From NCBI GenBank assembly GCA_946480885.1, contig CAMLLK010000056.1, positions 1 through 6,491 of the forward strand: a stretch of 6,491 nucleotides of DNA. The letters run 5' to 3'. Shown here one piece after another: positions 4,114-6,491 of the stretch. The notes below the pieces were generated by a model. That model made no database searches and was not told the DNA's origin. It was given only the letters and a program-made list of their open reading frames with translations. Both the position numbers and the translations under genes were made by a program. Source of the stretch: an uncultured Thermoproteales archaeon. GTDB taxonomy: Archaea; Thermoproteota; Thermoprotei; Thermoproteales; Thermoproteaceae. Position 1 is the stretch's first letter. Each line of letters starts with the position of its first letter.

Positions 4114-6491
4114 ATGGCGCGTTGGTTTTTCTTCGTGGCTGTCTTGGCGGTGTTTGTATCTGCATACGTCCTCCCGACTGAGGCGTTAGACGTTTTTTAC
4201 TGGGCCACTCCTGACTCTGTGAAAGTGGTGGGGGCGGATGGGAGGGTTTTGTGGAGTACTGAGGCAGTTTTTCCACTAATTGCCACAGACGCCGCCGGAC
4301 GTTGTCTAGCCGTCGCCAATAGGTTGTATATGTATGAAATTGTACAACAGAGGTTTACTATTGAGCGGAGTTTAGTGACTGAGGTGGAGCTCTCTCCGTA
4401 TATTGTCGAGTCGTTGGCTCAGTACGGGATTAGGATACCTCGCCGTGTGTCAGTAGAGATTGATTTGTCAATTCCTCTGCCGCCTCTAGTCTTTGTCTCA
4501 TTGGATAAGACTACTGTAGTATCTCTCCACGCCCCCTACGGCTATCCACACTGGGGGGTTAGCCTCGGGCGTGGGGCGAACGTCACTGCGATAGCCACTA
4601 GTTGTGAATATGTAGTAGTGGGGACTATGTCCGGCGAGATATATGTCGTAAGAGACGGCAGAGTAGTAGACCAGTTTCTACTTGAGGCCTCGCCACCCGC
4701 GGGTCCTTCAGTCACCGCCATGGCTATAGATAGGTCTGGGAGGGTTGCCTACGTGGGCACTGCAGACGGAGGGATCTATAGGTTTAGACTGCCCACTGGA
4801 GAGGAGATGAGGTGTGGGAGGTTTGACCGTGGGCTGACCCGACTGGCTAGGTGCGGGGGCGCCGTATATGGGCTATACACGACGCCACGCGGCGATGCGG
4901 TGGCTCTTTGTTTTAATAAGACGGACAGGCCCTACGTCAGAGTGTGGCCCTTTGGCCTCGTATTTCCCGACCCAGTCTTGGCTCTGTATGGAATAGACAC
5001 GCCTAGAGTTGTCTCTGCGATGAGTCAAGACGGGCGTTGGCTATACGTAGCTGTGGGCAGTGGGGTGGTGGGGGTTAGAGATGGGCGCGTGGCGTGGACG
5101 TACCCCCTACCGGCCAAGCCTATGGCTATAGCTACGTCTTGGAACGGGTCTATAGTGGCAGTGGGCACGCTCGCGGGCCATTTCTATATTTTTAAAGACG
5201 GGGTCCCAGTGGTTAGGACTGACCCCGTCTCTACACAGTTGTTGATAAGGGCCGTGGGGGGCAACGTCACTGGGAATTTCACACTGGCGCCGCAGGTTTT
5301 TAATATTAAGCCTGTGACTTCAGTGGCCTCCTCTTTCGACGGCCAGGTGGTGGCCTTTGAGAACTGGGACAGTGTCTCTATACTCTTCACCGCCAGGCTG
5401 CCTTATAGAGTAGAGGCCGATGATAGGTGTTTACCGCTAGAGGCGGCGGTCGTGGCGGAGGGGTCTGACGTGGCGTATTTCTATACTTTGTATAGACGCG
5501 GCGAGTTGTACGTCCCCTACGGCCGCGTCTCTATTATGCCGCTTTATAGATATATGGGGGACGTCAGGTGTAGGCCAGAGCGTAATTTCACATTGACTAT
5601 CTTCGGCGACGTGGCTGAGCCTTTGGTGTTGAGATACGAGCTGCAGTATAGAGTATATAGACAGCCTCCTGAATTAGTCGTGGGGCCGGACTGGGCCGCT
5701 GGGCCGACGAGATATAGCGCGAGGCCCTCGCCGCCGGTTCAGTTAGAGGTGGAGATCGAGGGGTTGGACGTGCTTCGCGACTGGGCTAGGGTGGACCCGG
5801 CTGTTTTACAACGCCAAGTGAGAGTTGTGCTCGACGGCTGGGAGGTGGACGGCCGCCGAATCGGGGCTGGGATTGGGGTGGTGACTGTAGACGTGCAGAG
5901 GCCTACATATGTCAAGGCGATTTATAGAGTGTCTTTCCCCAGGATGTTTGTGGATAGAGACGCCGGGGTGAAGTTAGTCAACGTGTTGTTGTACGACAGC
6001 TATGGGAATATTATAGACGTGGGGCTGGAGCCGAGGTTTGACGTATATCCAGTATTTGCATATGCTAGGTACGTGCCGGTGTTCCGCGTGTCTGTAGGCA
6101 GAGGGGCCTTGGTAAACGGCACAGAGGAGCTATGGGCTGAGTACGGCTCTACTGTAGTGTTTGAAGCCGCTGAGTATATAGACTTCGGCAACGGCACCAG
6201 GGGGGTGTTCACAATGTGGAGAGAGACCCGCTCCACTGCTAGAGTGGTTGTAGAGACTGTGAGAGAGCCCATTAAGCTGACTCCAGTGTTTTTGAGACAT
6301 TACCTCGTGGCGGTGAGCCCGCCTGCTAGAATTGAAGGCGCCGACAACGTGGCGTGGGTGAGAGAGGGAGATCGCGTAGTTGTCGTAGTGCCGGTTCCTA
6401 TAGAAGAGAGGGCTGGGGTTAGGACTGTGTTGAAGAACTGGGTTATCAACGGCGTCCCAAACGCCACGTTGACGGCGCCTAGGCTTGAACT
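4114..6491 (+). CDS. Large secreted beta-propeller protein with C-terminal beta-sandwich repeats (partial)
   Basis: At least 792 residues are encoded; the frame is still open at the right edge. It begins with a Sec-type signal, MARWFFFVAVLAVFVSAYV. Residues about 35-450 hold repeated four-strand blades of WD40/PQQ style. Examples are VTAIATSCEYVVVGTMSGEIYVV (from 157), VTAMAIDRSGRVAYVGTADGGIY (about 201), VVSAMSQDGRWLYVAVG (299), and MAIATSWNGSIVAVGTLAGHFYIF (337), about seven in all. From about 530 on come beta-sandwich units ending in a W-containing strand: RVVLDGWEVDG near 570, GNGTRGVFTMW near 690 and RTVLKNWVING near the cut, with HYLVAV starting a new unit at about 729. Nine N-x-S/T sequons suggest a glycosylated cell-surface protein. 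No catalytic motif is recognisable. It follows the pilin-like gene by about 44 bases. ATG 4114 gives the tidiest signal peptide; ATG 4096 would add six residues. Surface adhesin or cell-envelope component is my inference. Confidence 0.85.
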   Translation, partial: MARWFFFVAVLAVFVSAYVLPTEALDVFYWATPDSVKVVGADGRVLWSTEAVFPLIATDAAGRCLAVANRLYMYEIVQQRFTIERSLVTEVELSPYIVESLAQYGIRIPRRVSVEIDLSIPLPPLVFVSLDKTTVVSLHAPYGYPHWGVSLGRGANVTAIATSCEYVVVGTMSGEIYVVRDGRVVDQFLLEASPPAGPSVTAMAIDRSGRVAYVGTADGGIYRFRLPTGEEMRCGRFDRGLTRLARCGGAVYGLYTTPRGDAVALCFNKTDRPYVRVWPFGLVFPDPVLALYGIDTPRVVSAMSQDGRWLYVAVGSGVVGVRDGRVAWTYPLPAKPMAIATSWNGSIVAVGTLAGHFYIFKDGVPVVRTDPVSTQLLIRAVGGNVTGNFTLAPQVFNIKPVTSVASSFDGQVVAFENWDSVSILFTARLPYRVEADDRCLPLEAAVVAEGSDVAYFYTLYRRGELYVPYGRVSIMPLYRYMGDVRCRPERNFTLTIFGDVAEPLVLRYELQYRVYRQPPELVVGPDWAAGPTRYSARPSPPVQLEVEIEGLDVLRDWARVDPAVLQRQVRVVLDGWEVDGRRIGAGIGVVTVDVQRPTYVKAIYRVSFPRMFVDRDAGVKLVNVLLYDSYGNIIDVGLEPRFDVYPVFAYARYVPVFRVSVGRGALVNGTEELWAEYGSTVVFEAAEYIDFGNGTRGVFTMWRETRSTARVVVETVREPIKLTPVFLRHYLVAVSPPARIEGADNVAWVREGDRVVVVVPVPIEERAGVRTVLKNWVINGVPNATLTAPRLE
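6078..6491 (+). repeat. Tandem degenerate protein repeats in the propeller protein
   Basis: Two consecutive units share the scheme (F/Y)xVxV, small-residue turn, W-x3-G-x2-V, about 15 residues, then R-x-V-(F/L)-x2-W. One unit begins at FRVSV (residue 656) and the next at YLVAV (residue 730), a spacing of about 74 residues. A third, more diverged unit precedes them, ending in VRVVLDGWEVDG. I recall similar W-rich repeats in secreted crenarchaeal proteins, but did not check this by search. The array probably continues past the window. Confidence 0.55.

Noticed and set aside
1..6491. Search by eye for tRNAs, C/D-box guide RNAs (common in Pyrobaculum), CRISPR repeats and insertion-sequence ends.
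   Set aside because: I found no RTGATGA/CTGA pairs with proper spacing, no cloverleaf-like gene, no regularly spaced direct repeats and no terminal inverted repeats with a transposase.

Overview
The window most likely comes from a hyperthermophilic crenarchaeon of the Thermoproteales, probably Pyrobaculum or a close relative. I infer this from an archaeal MCM and archaeal-type Elp3, AGA/AGG/ATA-rich codons, very short intergenic gaps, GTG starts, and TATA boxes about 25 bases before start codons with almost no 5' leader. The genus is a judgement from sequence style, not a database match.

Layout. (1) 1-398, minus: N-terminal part of the MCM replicative helicase, running off the left edge. (2) 428-1000, minus: a small class I SAM methyltransferase with Trm9/ALKBH8-like motifs. 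(3) 1001-1030: a 30-base divergent promoter with one TATA box on each strand. (4) 1031-2434, plus: Elp3, the radical-SAM/acetyltransferase enzyme that modifies wobble uridine in tRNA. (5) 2440-3155, plus: no intact gene, but remains of a PLP aminotransferase, best read as histidinol-phosphate aminotransferase (hisC), broken by several frameshifts, stops and deletions. (6) 3231-3659, plus: a type IV pilin/archaellin-like prepilin with a clear class III signal peptide. (7) 3671-4069, plus: a second pilin-shaped protein with no prepilin cleavage site. (8) 4114 (or 4096) to the right edge, plus: a large secreted, probably glycosylated protein with a beta-propeller followed by tandem beta-sandwich repeats, cut off by the window end.

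How the genes may work together. The methyltransferase and Elp3 fit one pathway: Elp3 makes the carboxymethyl group on wobble U34, and a Trm9-type enzyme would methylate it to the ester. They diverge from one compact promoter. The right half looks like a cell-surface module: a major pilin, an unprocessed pilin-like partner, and a large propeller protein that could be an adhesin or surface-layer component. That link rests on gene order and topology only. The plus strand is A/C-leaning through mcm, the methyltransferase and elp3 and becomes strongly G/T-leaning from within the pilin gene onward.

I found no tRNA, rRNA, CRISPR array, insertion sequence or convincing C/D-box RNA. No clearly new system can be proven here. 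The best leads are the Elp3/Trm9-like pair with its shared promoter and the pilin/pilin-like/propeller cluster.
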